Shown here one piece after another: positions 24,374 to 32,466 of a stretch of 64,000 bases of DNA. Origin of the DNA: Actinomadura litoris (lineage in GTDB: Bacteria; Actinomycetota; Actinomycetes; Streptosporangiales; Streptosporangiaceae). The notes under the pieces are model-generated. The model did no database searches. It was not told where the DNA came from and saw only the letters and a program-made list of their open reading frames with translations. The position numbers and the translations under genes are program-made. Every line of letters begins with the position of its first letter. Position 1 is the first letter of the stretch. The stretch covers positions 248,001 through 312,000 of the forward strand of contig NZ_WOFH01000005.1 in assembly GCF_009733595.1 (NCBI RefSeq), read 5' to 3'.

Positions 24374-24616
24374 ATGAAGGGTGACAGGGTCGAGATCATG
24401 ATCGACGCCGGCGGTGAGGGAACGCGGACCTACGAGGTCCTCGCCACCCGGGCCGGGCGCCGGGTGGAGGTCGCGACCAGGCGCGGCGTCGTGGAGGTCA
24501 GCGAGGTCACCCGCACGGGCACCGCCGTCCGCACGGCGCGGTTCATGGCGAGCCGCGTCCTGGCCCTGGTCGAGTACCCGAGCGCGGACGCCGCCCAGCC
24601 CGACGAGACGGACTGA
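24374..24616 (+). CDS. Small uncharacterised protein behind an SOS-like box
   Basis: The 80-residue protein is not recognised. It is rich in charged residues and valine, with alternating strand-like stretches (DRVEIMIDAGG, TYEVLATRAGRRVEV, GVVEVSEVTRTGTAV, RVLALVEYP) that suggest a small beta barrel, then an acidic tail (QPDETD). There is no signal or membrane segment. It has a strong ribosome site (CGGAGGAG) and a LexA-like box and -10 element directly upstream, so DNA-damage control is the best inference. It converges on the Rieske gene with a six-base gap. Confidence 0.7.
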   Translation: MKGDRVEIMIDAGGEGTRTYEVLATRAGRRVEVATRRGVVEVSEVTRTGTAVRTARFMASRVLALVEYPSADAAQPDETD

Positions 24617-24622
24617 CCCCGC

Positions 24623-25540
24623 TCAGCCGATGGGGCGCACCTGCACGAGGCCGTCCTCGGTGACGCGGCTCTCGAAGGAGGGCTGGCGGCCGGTGGCGGG
24701 GCCGTGCACGACCGAGCCGTCCACGACGCGGAACGTGCTGCCGTGCCAGGGGCAGACGACGCAGACGACCGCGTCGTCGTCGGTGACGATGCGCCCCTGG
24801 TGCAGCGGGCCCGCGAGATGGCTGCACCGGTCGGCGAGGACGTGGATCTCGTCCCCGGTCCGCAGCACGAACAGGCTGATGTAGCCGAGGCGCCGGTGCA
24901 CCGGCCAGCCGTCGGGGAGGTCGTCGGCCGGGCACAGGTCGTGCCAGCCGAGCGCGACCAGGTGCGCGACCTGGTCGGCGTGGTTGGCGCCCGCCGCCAG
25001 CCGGAACGCCAGGTGCCCGCCGAGGTAGCCGCCCGCCAGCAGCGCGGCCAGGCCCGCGAACCCGAGGGCCCGCCCGGTGCCCTCCCGGCCCCGGGATCGT
25101 GCCACCAGCGACGCCGAGTACAGCGTGCTCGCCGTCAGCATCCCGGAGGCGTGCACGAGCCCGACGCGCTGCTGCTCGCGGTGCAGGGCCGACCAGTCGG
25201 AGAGCCCGGCGAGCGCGGTCGGGACCGCGCCCGCCAGGCCCGCCGCGACGAGGATCCGCGCGGCGCGGCCGGTGCCCGGCAGCAGGTCGAGGACGCCGGC
25301 GGAGATCCAGCAGCCGACCGGCACGTCGGTCAGCGGGGGGTGGGCGGGATGCCCGAACGGGACGCCGTGCAGCGTGTCCTTGACCGGCCCGGGACGCAGC
25401 GTCCGGCGGACGGCCGAGGAGATCAGCCGGATCGTGTGGTCGAGCCCCCGCGCGTGCTCCAGCCCCTCGGCCGCGTCCACCAGCCGCTGGGACGCCTGCG
25501 GCCCCGGCCTCCGGAAGATGTTGCTCGCCCGTCGGTTCAT
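24623..25540 (-). CDS. DUF2231-Rieske [2Fe-2S] membrane protein
   Basis: The 305-residue protein combines an N-terminal DUF2231-like membrane part (HGVPFGHPAHPPLTDVPVGCWISAGVLDLL; keep to about residues 57-190, four helices) with a C-terminal Rieske domain: CSHLAGPLHQG and CPWHGSTFRV supply the two Cys-His pairs for the [2Fe-2S] cluster. It probably passes electrons at the membrane; no partner oxygenase or bc1 gene is next to it. The ATG at 25540 is a good start after GAGGGAC on the minus strand. Domain-fused DUF2231-Rieske proteins are common in actinomycetes and not well characterised. Confidence 0.88.
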   Translation of the reverse strand: MNRRASNIFRRPGPQASQRLVDAAEGLEHARGLDHTIRLISSAVRRTLRPGPVKDTLHGVPFGHPAHPPLTDVPVGCWISAGVLDLLPGTGRAARILVAAGLAGAVPTALAGLSDWSALHREQQRVGLVHASGMLTASTLYSASLVARSRGREGTGRALGFAGLAALLAGGYLGGHLAFRLAAGANHADQVAHLVALGWHDLCPADDLPDGWPVHRRLGYISLFVLRTGDEIHVLADRCSHLAGPLHQGRIVTDDDAVVCVVCPWHGSTFRVVDGSVVHGPATGRQPSFESRVTEDGLVQVRPIG

Positions 25541-25643
25541 GTCCCTCCTCGGGTGCGTGCATATTCACGAAGTCACGGCGGTGTCATCGGCCCCCGGCCC
25601 GCGCCTTGCGGGCCCGGGTCGTGACCGTCCCCCGGCGAGCGCG

Positions 25644-25727
25644 GCGACGCTTCGCGATCCTCCCCGCGGGACCCGCCTCCGGCGTCGCCCCACCGAGAAG
25701 GTAACGCGCTCGCGCGACGGCTCAGGC
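25644..25727 (+). repeat. Dispersed intergenic element, copy 2
   Basis: CGCTTCGCGATC, then CGCCTCCGGCGTCGCCCC, then AACGCGCTCGCGCGACGGCT and CAGGCC repeat the pattern of copy 3 at 52.37 kb. Here the left hairpin arm is degenerate, so no strong stem forms, but loop and flanks are kept. The rest of 25541-25899 is non-coding between divergent genes and holds a 12-bp palindrome TACCTGCAGGTA at 25782-25793. Confidence 0.6.
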
Positions 25728-25899
25728 CATTTCACGACACACCCTAGCCTCCGCGTTCCCCGGCGGCCGTTCTGGTGAGCTTACCTGCAGGTAGAGGGCC
25801 TAAACCGGTCGAAATGCGCAGTGGCCGCGGGGCCTGTCGCGCCGTCCGTTCCGGGGTTACCGTGAGAGGTGAGGACATCGGCCGCCTCAGGGAGCCGCT

Positions 25900-26340
25900 A
25901 TGGAGGCGTGGATCGCCTGGCTGCTGCTGGCGGCGCTGCTCGGGCTCGCCGAACTGCTGACGCTGACCCTGGCGCTCGGGCTGCTGGCCGCCGCCGCGCT
26001 GGCCGCCGGGCTGGCGGGAGCGCTGGGCCTGCCGCTCGGCGCGCAGGCCGCGGTGTTCGCGGCCGGGTCGGTCGCGGGCCTGGCCGTGGTGCGGCCGCTC
26101 GCGCGGCGGCACGTCCGGCAGGCGCCCGCGCTGCGCAGCGGCACCGCCGCGCTGGTCGGGCGGGAGGCGCTCACGCTCACCGAGGTCAGCCGCTCGGGCG
26201 GCCGGGCCAGGATCGGCGGCGAGGAGTGGACGGCCCGCCCCTACGACCCCGACCTGGTCATCCCCGCGGGCACGCCCGCCGACGTCCTCGCCATCGAAGG
26301 GGCCACGGCCCTGCTGTACCCGCTCGGGGAGCCGTCATGA
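25900..26340 (+). CDS. nfeD: NfeD-family membrane protein
   Basis: The 146-residue protein has two to three N-terminal membrane helices (WIAWLLLAALLGLAELLTL; AALAAGLAGALGLPLGAQAA) and a C-terminal OB-fold typical of NfeD (TAALVGREALTLTEVSRSGGRARIGGEEWTAR; about residues 80-115). Short NfeD proteins lack the ClpP-like protease part and act with the adjacent SPFH protein. Its stop overlaps the SPFH start by four bases (ATGA), the usual coupled pair. The ATG at 25900 follows GGAGCC. Confidence 0.88.
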   Translation: MEAWIAWLLLAALLGLAELLTLTLALGLLAAAALAAGLAGALGLPLGAQAAVFAAGSVAGLAVVRPLARRHVRQAPALRSGTAALVGREALTLTEVSRSGGRARIGGEEWTARPYDPDLVIPAGTPADVLAIEGATALLYPLGEPS

Positions 26341-27371
26341 CCGACATCGCGATAGCCGTCCTCGTCGTCCTGGCCGCCGGGGTGGTCGTGCTGGCCACCG
26401 CCGTGATGCGGGCGGTGTGGATCATCCCGCAGGCGCGGGCCCGCAACGTGGAGCGGCTCGGCCGCTACCACCGCACGCTCGAACCGGGGATCACCTTCGT
26501 CGTCCCGTTCGTCGACCGCGTGAAACCGCTCATCGACCTGCGCGAGCAGGTGGTCTCGTTCAAGGCGCAGCCGGTCATCACCGAGGACAACGTCGTCGTG
26601 CACATCGACACGGTCCTGTTCTTCCAGGTCACCGACCCGCGCGCGGCCGACTACGAGATCGTGAACTACATCAAGGCGATCGAGCAGCTCACCGCGACGA
26701 CGCTGCGCAACGTGATCGGGACGCTGGACCTGGAGGCGACGCTGACCTCCCGCGACCGGATCAACACGGCGCTGCGCGGCGTGCTGGACGACGCGTCCGG
26801 CAAGTGGGGCATCCGGGTGACCCGGGTCGAGATCAAGGCGATCGAGCCGCCGCCCTCGATCAAGGACGCGATGGAGAAGCAGATGCGCGCCGAGCGGGAG
26901 AAGCGCGCCGCGATCCTGACCGCCGAGGGCGCCCGCCAGTCCAAGATCCTCACCGCCGAGGGCGACAAGCAGTCGGCGATCCTGAAGGCCGAGGGCGGCA
27001 AGCGCGCGGCGATCCTGGAGGCCGAGGGGCAGTCGGCGGCGATCGCGCAGGTCTTCGAGGCCGTCCACGCCGCCGACCCGGACCCGAAGCTGCTCGCCTA
27101 CCAGTACCTCCAGACGCTGCCGAAGCTCGCCGAGGGCCAGGGCAGCACGTTCTGGGTCATCCCCAGCGAGGTCACGGCGGCGCTCCAGTCCGTCTCGAAG
27201 GCGTTCGAGGGCTCCCTGGACGAGGTCACGTCGTCGATCACCCGCGCGGCGCGTCCCTCGCCCGACGTCCCGGCGCAGGCAGAGCGGCGGAAGCTGTCCG
27301 GCGACGATGTGGCGCCCTACGAGCTGGCGCCGGGCGAACCCCACGGCGTCGCGGACCGGAAGGCGCGCTAG
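26337..27371 (+). CDS. SPFH / stomatin-like (Band 7) membrane protein
   Basis: The 344-residue protein has one N-terminal membrane helix (AIAVLVVLAAGVVVLATAVMRAV), then the SPFH domain (RNVERLGRYHRTLEPGITFV; FVDRVKPLIDLREQV; RVEIKAIEPPPSI) and a coiled-coil made of EGA/EGDKQ repeats (about 195-240), ending in a flexible C-terminus. Such proteins form oligomeric rings with NfeD partners in membrane microdomains, and are linked to membrane quality control. The first codon overlaps the nfeD stop. A 12-bp-stem hairpin follows the stop at 27380. Confidence 0.92.
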   Translation: MTDIAIAVLVVLAAGVVVLATAVMRAVWIIPQARARNVERLGRYHRTLEPGITFVVPFVDRVKPLIDLREQVVSFKAQPVITEDNVVVHIDTVLFFQVTDPRAADYEIVNYIKAIEQLTATTLRNVIGTLDLEATLTSRDRINTALRGVLDDASGKWGIRVTRVEIKAIEPPPSIKDAMEKQMRAEREKRAAILTAEGARQSKILTAEGDKQSAILKAEGGKRAAILEAEGQSAAIAQVFEAVHAADPDPKLLAYQYLQTLPKLAEGQGSTFWVIPSEVTAALQSVSKAFEGSLDEVTSSITRAARPSPDVPAQAERRKLSGDDVAPYELAPGEPHGVADRKAR

Positions 27372-27379
27372 ACGCCTGA

Positions 27380-27413
27380 GGGGGCACAGGGACCCGAGTT
27401 TCCCTGTGCCCCC
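27380..27413 (+). terminator. Hairpin terminator of the nfeD-SPFH operon
   Basis: GGGGGCACAGGG (27380-27391) and CCCTGTGCCCCC (27402-27413) form a perfect 12-bp stem with a 10-nt loop. It starts nine bases after the SPFH stop. There is no T run, as is common in high-GC genomes. Confidence 0.8.
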
Positions 27414-27424
27414 GGAGGGCGCGA

Positions 27425-27570
27425 ATGCCGTGGACCGCCGTCGGCGGTCGGGCGGGCTCGCCACGACGTGATAGTGCCGTCGGCGGTCGAGCCCACAGTG
27501 GCACGGTAGCCGCCGGCGTCCACGATCGCCAGGAGGCCGCCGCCGACGTTTCCGGTTCGGGCGGCGAAAA
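27425..27570 (-). pseudogene. Possible WD40-like fragment
   Basis: Minus-strand reading gives GGGLLAIVDAGGYRATVGS and TADGTITSWRARPTADGG, the look of one beta-propeller blade of the WD40 kind (strand, turn, S-x-DGTI-x-W). There is no start, and the frame stops soon after, so it is at most a decayed remnant. The rest of 27414-27570 has no gene. Confidence 0.3.
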
Positions 27571-27596
27571 GGGGCGGCCCCGCACGGGGCCGCCCC
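27571..27596 (-). terminator. Hairpin terminator of the catalase gene
   Basis: GGGGCGGCCCCG and CGGGGCCGCCCC form a 12-bp stem with a two-base loop. On the minus strand it is followed by TTTT (bases 27567-27570), a near-classical intrinsic terminator, 13 bases beyond the katA stop. Confidence 0.85.
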
Positions 27597-27609
27597 TTCG
27601 CGCCGCTGG

Positions 27610-29064
27610 TCAGGTGCCGTTGATCCCGAGGCCGGTGGCGACGCGGTCGCCGAGGTCCTTGTGCACGTTGCGCCAGTACTCGACGACGCGCCTCCTCATG
27701 TCGGCGGTCACCTCCGGGGCCGAGGCGTGGCCCACGATGTTGGAGACCATGTGGTCGCGGTCGGTGCCGGACAGCACCTTCTCCCACAGCGTGCGGGGCT
27801 GGCCGTGGTCGTCGTCCTCCGCGTGGAGCGTGTAGGCGCTGCGGATGATCTCGCCCGCCACCCCGTAGCCCTCGCCCTCCCAGAGCGCCGGGTCGGCGGC
27901 CGGCCCGCCCGCGCTGTTCGGCGCGTAGACCGGGTCGCCGGAGTTGGCGTAGGCCATCGCGCCGTCCTTGTTGTAGGAGTGCACGGGGCTCTTCGGGCGG
28001 TTGACCGGGAGCTGGAGGTAGTTCGCGCCGACGCGGTAGCGGTGGGCGTCGGGGTAGGAGAACAGCCGCCCCTGGAGCATCTTGTCCGGGGAGGCGCCGA
28101 TCCCGGGGACGAAGTTCGACGGCTCGAACGCCGCCTGCTCGATTTCGGCGAAGTGGTTCTCGGGGTTCCGGACGAGCGTCCACCGGCCGATCGTGATCGG
28201 CGGGTAGTCGCCGTGCGGCCAGACCTTGGTGAGGTCGAACGGGTTGAACCGGTAGTCCGCCGCGTCCTCGAACGGCATGACCTGCACCTGGACCGTCCAG
28301 GACGGGTGGTCGCCCTTCCTGATCGCCTCGTGGAGGTCGCGGAGGTGCGCGTCGGGGTCGACGGCCTGGAGCGCGGCGGCCTCGTCGGCTGTGTAGTTCT
28401 TGATCCCCTGGTCGGTCTTGAAGTGGTACTTGACCCAGAACCTCTCCCCGGCGGCGTTGTACCAGAGGAACGTGTGCGAGCCGTGCCCGTTCATGTGGCG
28501 CCAGGAGTACGGCGTGCCCCGGTCGGTCATGAGCAGCGACACCTGGTGCGCGCTCTCGGGCGAGAGCGTCCAGAAGTCCCACTGCATGTTGTGGTCGTGC
28601 AGGTTGGTGTCGGCGCGCCGCTTCTGGGAGTGGATGAAGTCGGAGAACTTCTGCGGGTCGCGGATGAAGAAGACCGGCGTGTTGTTGCCGACGAGGTCGT
28701 AGTTGCCGTCCTCGGTGTAGAACTTGATCGCGAAGCCGCGCGGGTCGCGCGCGGTGTCGGCGCTGCCGAGTTCGCCCGCGACCGTGCTGAAGCGCACGAT
28801 CGACTCGGTCCGCGCGCCCTTCTGGAACAGCTTGGCCTTGGTGAACTGGCCGACGTCCTCGGTGATCTCCAGGACCCCGTACGCGCCGCCGCCCTTGGCG
28901 TGGACGACCCGCTCGGGCACGCGCTCGCGGTTGAAGTGCGCCATCTTCTGGATGAGGTAGTGGTCCTGCATCAGCAGCGGGCCGTTCGGGCCCACGGACT
29001 GCGAATGCTCGTCGCTCGGGGCGGGGTTCCCGGAGTCGTTCGTGGTGGTGGGCCTGTCGGACAT
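27610..29064 (-). CDS. katA: Monofunctional haem catalase (clade 3 type)
   Basis: The 484-residue enzyme disproportionates hydrogen peroxide. Catalytic His55 sits in ERVVHAKGGGAYG, the Asn in VGNNTPVFFIRD (about 125-136) and the haem-ligand Tyr in RLFSYPDAHRYRVG near residue 340. The NADPH-binding-site residues typical of small-subunit catalases are plausible (HNMQWDFWTL region). It has its own terminator. The divergent capA-like gene begins 202 bases away, and the gap contains a 7-bp-arm dyad that may be the peroxide-responsive operator; no Fur/PerR gene is adjacent. Confidence 0.96.
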   Translation of the reverse strand: MSDRPTTTNDSGNPAPSDEHSQSVGPNGPLLMQDHYLIQKMAHFNRERVPERVVHAKGGGAYGVLEITEDVGQFTKAKLFQKGARTESIVRFSTVAGELGSADTARDPRGFAIKFYTEDGNYDLVGNNTPVFFIRDPQKFSDFIHSQKRRADTNLHDHNMQWDFWTLSPESAHQVSLLMTDRGTPYSWRHMNGHGSHTFLWYNAAGERFWVKYHFKTDQGIKNYTADEAAALQAVDPDAHLRDLHEAIRKGDHPSWTVQVQVMPFEDAADYRFNPFDLTKVWPHGDYPPITIGRWTLVRNPENHFAEIEQAAFEPSNFVPGIGASPDKMLQGRLFSYPDAHRYRVGANYLQLPVNRPKSPVHSYNKDGAMAYANSGDPVYAPNSAGGPAADPALWEGEGYGVAGEIIRSAYTLHAEDDDHGQPRTLWEKVLSGTDRDHMVSNIVGHASAPEVTADMRRRVVEYWRNVHKDLGDRVATGLGINGT

Positions 29065-29142
29065 GGCGCGGTTCTCCTCGCTCCGTGGGCGCTCTGGATC
29101 GTCTGGGTCATCGGTGTCTGAGTGATCCCAACCTATCCGCTT

Positions 29143-29161
29143 AACTTGAATGGCTCAAGTT
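29143..29161. promoter_or_regulatory. Inverted repeat between katA and capA
   Basis: AACTTGA (29143-29149) and TCAAGTT (29155-29161) are exact complements around ATGGC. It is 78 bases before the katA start and 105 before the capA start, in the AT-richest part of the gap. It could bind a peroxide or metal regulator; the regulator is unknown. Confidence 0.45.
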
Positions 29162-29266
29162 TAGGAACTTTGCGCCTTTGGTCGCCTCGGGTCCGGTAGC
29201 GGGTGGATCCGCGAACCTTCGCTTGATCACCCGAGTCCAAGCAGGCACGACGAGCGGGAGGCGGAC

Positions 29267-30352
29267 ATGGGGACCGGACGTGGGACGAGACGGGCGTTCG
29301 CCCTGCCGAAGTCGCCTCTGCTCGCGGCGGTGGCGGCGGCGACGCTGGCGACGGCCGGGTGCGGGGCGCTCGCCGACGCCTCCGGGTCGGCGGACGGTAA
29401 GCGGCCCGCGGGCAAGCCGTTCACCGTCGCCTTCGGCGGTGACGTGCACTTCGAGGGCGAGCTGCGGGCCCGGCTCGACTCCTCCCCCGACACCGCGCTC
29501 GGCCCGGTCGCGGGCGGCCTGAAGCGCGCCGACCTCGCCATGGTCAACCTGGAGACGGCGGTCACCGAGGGCGCGACCCCGGCGCCGAAGCAGTTCACGT
29601 TCCGGGCGCCGCCGTCGGCGTTCCGCGCGCTCCGGTCCGCCGGGGTGGACGTGGCGACGATGGCCAACAACCACGGCATGGACTACGGGGTCACCGGCCT
29701 CCAGGACTCCCTCGCCGCCGGGAAGCAGGCCGGGTTCCCGGTCGTCGGCATCGGGCGCACGGCCGACGAGGCGTTCCGCCCCTACCGGACGGCGGTCAAC
29801 GGCGCGAAGGTCGCGGTGATCGGCGCGACCCAGGTGCTGGACGACAACCTCGTGCAGGCGTGGACGGCGACCGGCGCGGGGCCGGGCCTCGCCTCGGCCA
29901 AGGACGCGCCGCGCCTCGTCGCGGCCGTGCGGAAGGCCCGCGAGGACGCCGACGTCGTGATCGTCGACCTGCACTGGGGGCAGGAGCTGAACCCGTGCGC
30001 GACCCCCGTCCAGCGGCAGCTCGCGGCGCAGCTCGCCGACGCCGGGGCGGACGCGATCGTCGGCAGCCACGCGCACGTCCTGCTCGCGGGGGGATTCCTG
30101 AAGGGCAAGTACGTCCACTACGGGCTCGGCAACTTCGTGTTCTACAACTCCTCCGGGCGGACGGCGCAGAGCGGCGTGCTGACGTTGACGTTCGACCCGT
30201 CCGCGAAGACGCGGCGCGTGACCCGGGCCGACTGGGCCCCGGCCGAGATCTCAGGCGGCGTTCCGCGGCCGCTGTCGGGCCCCGCGGCGCAGGAGGCCCG
30301 CGCGCAGTGGGAGGGCCTGCGCCGCTGCGCCGACGTCACGGCGACCCCCTGA
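29267..30352 (+). CDS. CapA-family lipoprotein (poly-gamma-glutamate-type metallophosphatase fold), copy 1
   Basis: The 361-residue protein has a signal peptide ending in a lipobox (LATAGCG), so it should be lipid-anchored outside. The CapA-like metallophosphatase motifs are AFGGDVHFEG, NLETAVT, MANNHGMDYG, DLHWGQEL and GSHAHVLLAG. In poly-gamma-glutamate producers CapA supports polymer synthesis or release; without capB and capC genes here, the role is unknown. The ATG has GGGAGGCGGAC in front. A close paralogue follows 219 bases on in the same direction. Confidence 0.9.
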   Translation: MGTGRGTRRAFALPKSPLLAAVAAATLATAGCGALADASGSADGKRPAGKPFTVAFGGDVHFEGELRARLDSSPDTALGPVAGGLKRADLAMVNLETAVTEGATPAPKQFTFRAPPSAFRALRSAGVDVATMANNHGMDYGVTGLQDSLAAGKQAGFPVVGIGRTADEAFRPYRTAVNGAKVAVIGATQVLDDNLVQAWTATGAGPGLASAKDAPRLVAAVRKAREDADVVIVDLHWGQELNPCATPVQRQLAAQLADAGADAIVGSHAHVLLAGGFLKGKYVHYGLGNFVFYNSSGRTAQSGVLTLTFDPSAKTRRVTRADWAPAEISGGVPRPLSGPAAQEARAQWEGLRRCADVTATP

Positions 30353-30571
30353 CCCCGCTCGCCGGGCCGACCTTCCGGCGAACCCCCTGATTTCGCCCAC
30401 CGTGCGGGCGTCAAGGCGCGCCCATGATCATTCCTGCCGGCGGGCGGGTGCGGCGTCCTCCCGCTAAGCGGGGGTTTCATGTGAATCATCGGACGGTTGT
30501 TACATCCGGGGCCCTCTGGGTGCTACGGGCGGTTTCTGTCATGCTGGGCCCCAGCCGAACAGGGAGGTCCG

Positions 30572-31672
30572 ATGCGCGGGAGAACGCTCGCGGTCACCGC
30601 CGTCGCCGGGGTGACGGTGCTGGTCGCGGCCGCGTGCGGGGGCTCCGGCGGGTCCTCAGGGGAGACGGACGCGCGGGGCGCGACGCCGCCCGCCGCGTCC
30701 CGTCCGGCCGAGGGGCCCGCGAGCCCGAAGGCGGCGGCGGCCAAGAAGCCGATCGTCATCGCGTTCGGCGGCGACACCCACTTCGAGGGGCAGCTCCGCT
30801 CGCGCCTCGGCAGCCCGAGGACGGCGCTCGGCCCGGTCGCGGCGCAGCTCCGGCGCGCCGACCTGGCCATGGTCAACCTGGAGACGGCGATCACCACGGG
30901 CGGGACGCCCGCGCCCGGCAAGGAGTTCGCCTTCCGCGCCCCGCCGTCGGCGTTCACGGCGCTCCGGGGAGCGGGCGTGGACGTGACGTCCATGGCCAAC
31001 AACCACGGCATGGACTACATGGAGGGCGGCCTCCGCGACACGCTCGCCGCGATCAAGCGCACCGGGTTCCCGGTCGTCGGCATCGGAAAGAACGCCGACG
31101 AGGCGTACCGGCCCTACCGGACGACGGTGAAGGGCAACCGGATCGCGATCGTCGGCGCCACCCAGGTGCTCGACGACAACCTGATCGAGGCGTGGACGGC
31201 GACCGACACCAAGGGCGGCCTCGCCTCCGCGAAGAACGTGCCCCGGATGGTGCAGGCGGTGAAGGAGGCCCGCAAGGGGTCCGACGTCGTGATCGTCCAC
31301 CTGCACTGGGGTCAGGAGCTGAAGTCGTGCCCGCTGCCCCGCCAGCAGGAACTCGCGCGGCAGCTCGTCGCGGCGGGCGCGGACATCGTCGTCGGCGGCC
31401 ACGCGCACGTCCCGCTGGGCGGCGGCTACATGAACGGCAAGTACGTCCACTACGGCATGGGCAACTTCGTGTTCTCGTCCGCGTCGGGGCAGACGGCCAA
31501 CTCCGGTGTGCTGCTGCTGCGCGTCCAGAACGGCAAGATCACCGCCGACAGGTGGAAGCCCGCCCGCATCTCCGGCGGCCTTCCGATCCCGCTGACGGGC
31601 GCGGCCGCGGCGGCCGAGGCCAAACGCTGGAACGGCCTGCGCGGTTGCACCGGCCTACAGGCGCGTCCCTGA
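30572..31672 (+). CDS. CapA-family lipoprotein, copy 2
   Basis: The 366-residue protein repeats the layout of copy 1: lipobox LVAAACGG, AFGGDTHFEGQL, NLETAIT, MANNHGMDYM, HLHWGQEL and GGHAHVPLGG. Most of the mature sequence can be aligned with copy 1 with few gaps (for example VVGIGKNADEAYRPYRT against VVGIGRTADEAFRPYRT), so a tandem duplication is clear. The N-terminal linker differs (Ser/Gly/Pro-rich here). The ATG at 30572 follows AGGGAGG at 30561-30567; the longer frame to 30497 lacks a signal. The role is presumably related to but not identical with copy 1. Confidence 0.9.
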   Translation: MRGRTLAVTAVAGVTVLVAAACGGSGGSSGETDARGATPPAASRPAEGPASPKAAAAKKPIVIAFGGDTHFEGQLRSRLGSPRTALGPVAAQLRRADLAMVNLETAITTGGTPAPGKEFAFRAPPSAFTALRGAGVDVTSMANNHGMDYMEGGLRDTLAAIKRTGFPVVGIGKNADEAYRPYRTTVKGNRIAIVGATQVLDDNLIEAWTATDTKGGLASAKNVPRMVQAVKEARKGSDVVIVHLHWGQELKSCPLPRQQELARQLVAAGADIVVGGHAHVPLGGGYMNGKYVHYGMGNFVFSSASGQTANSGVLLLRVQNGKITADRWKPARISGGLPIPLTGAAAAAEAKRWNGLRGCTGLQARP

Positions 31673-31710
31673 CTGGACTCTCCCCTTAGGGGAGGGGCGA
31701 GGCTGAGGGT

Positions 31711-32466
31711 GTGAGCGAAGATCTCCTGCCCATCGGGCGGTTCGCGCGGTTGTGCAGGCTGAGCGTCAAGCAGCTGCGCAACTACGACGACCTGGGGCTG
31801 CTCGCCCCGGCCTGGATCGACCCATCGTCCGGTTACCGCTACTACCGCCGCGACCAGGCCCGCGACGCGCTGTCGATCGGGCTGCTCCGGACGCTGGAGG
31901 TGCCGCTGCCCGCGGTGGCGCGCGCCCTGTCCGGGGACGCGGCGGACGCCCTGCGCGAGGCCCGCGACCGGATCGAGGACGACCTGCTGCGCCGCCGCCG
32001 GGCGCTGCACCTCCTCGACCGGGTGCTGGCCGGGGGACTGCCGGAGGCGCGGGTGAGGACCGTCCGCGAGCCCGCCCGGCGGGTTCGGGTCGCGGCGGAG
32101 GCGGCGACGCCGACCACGATCGCGAGGGCCACCTCGGCGTGCGTGGCGCGGCTCCTCTCCGGCGGGACGCTGGAAGGGGCGCTGGTCGGGCTGTTCCCCC
32201 TGGACATGACCGACGGGTTCGACGTCCGCGTGGCCATGGAGGCGGCGGACGGCGCCGACCTGCTGCCCGGCGGCCTGTTCGCCGCCGCGACGCACGTCGG
32301 CCCCTACGAGGAGATCCAGCTCACGGTCTACGGGGTGCTGGCGTGGATCGGCGACCACGGGCACGCGCCCGGCGGTCCCGTGCGGGAGGTCTATCTGGAC
32401 GACCCCGCGGCCACCGAGCCCGAACGCCTGCGCACCCAGGTGCTGATCCGACTGGAGGACGCGTGA
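31711..32466 (+). CDS. MerR-family regulator with GyrI-like effector domain
   Basis: The 251-residue regulator has a MerR helix-turn-helix (IGRFARLCRLSVKQLRNYDDLGLLAP...YRYYRRDQ), a dimerisation helix (about 85-115) and a C-terminal GyrI/BmrR-like small-molecule domain ending with GLFAAATHVGPYEEI, REVYLDDP. This resembles BmrR and TipA types, which activate exporters on binding of drugs. The start is GTG. Its stop overlaps the ATG of the next gene by one base (TGATG), and that gene encodes a lone GyrI-like domain. Confidence 0.85.
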   Translation: MSEDLLPIGRFARLCRLSVKQLRNYDDLGLLAPAWIDPSSGYRYYRRDQARDALSIGLLRTLEVPLPAVARALSGDAADALREARDRIEDDLLRRRRALHLLDRVLAGGLPEARVRTVREPARRVRVAAEAATPTTIARATSACVARLLSGGTLEGALVGLFPLDMTDGFDVRVAMEAADGADLLPGGLFAAATHVGPYEEIQLTVYGVLAWIGDHGHAPGGPVREVYLDDPAATEPERLRTQVLIRLEDA

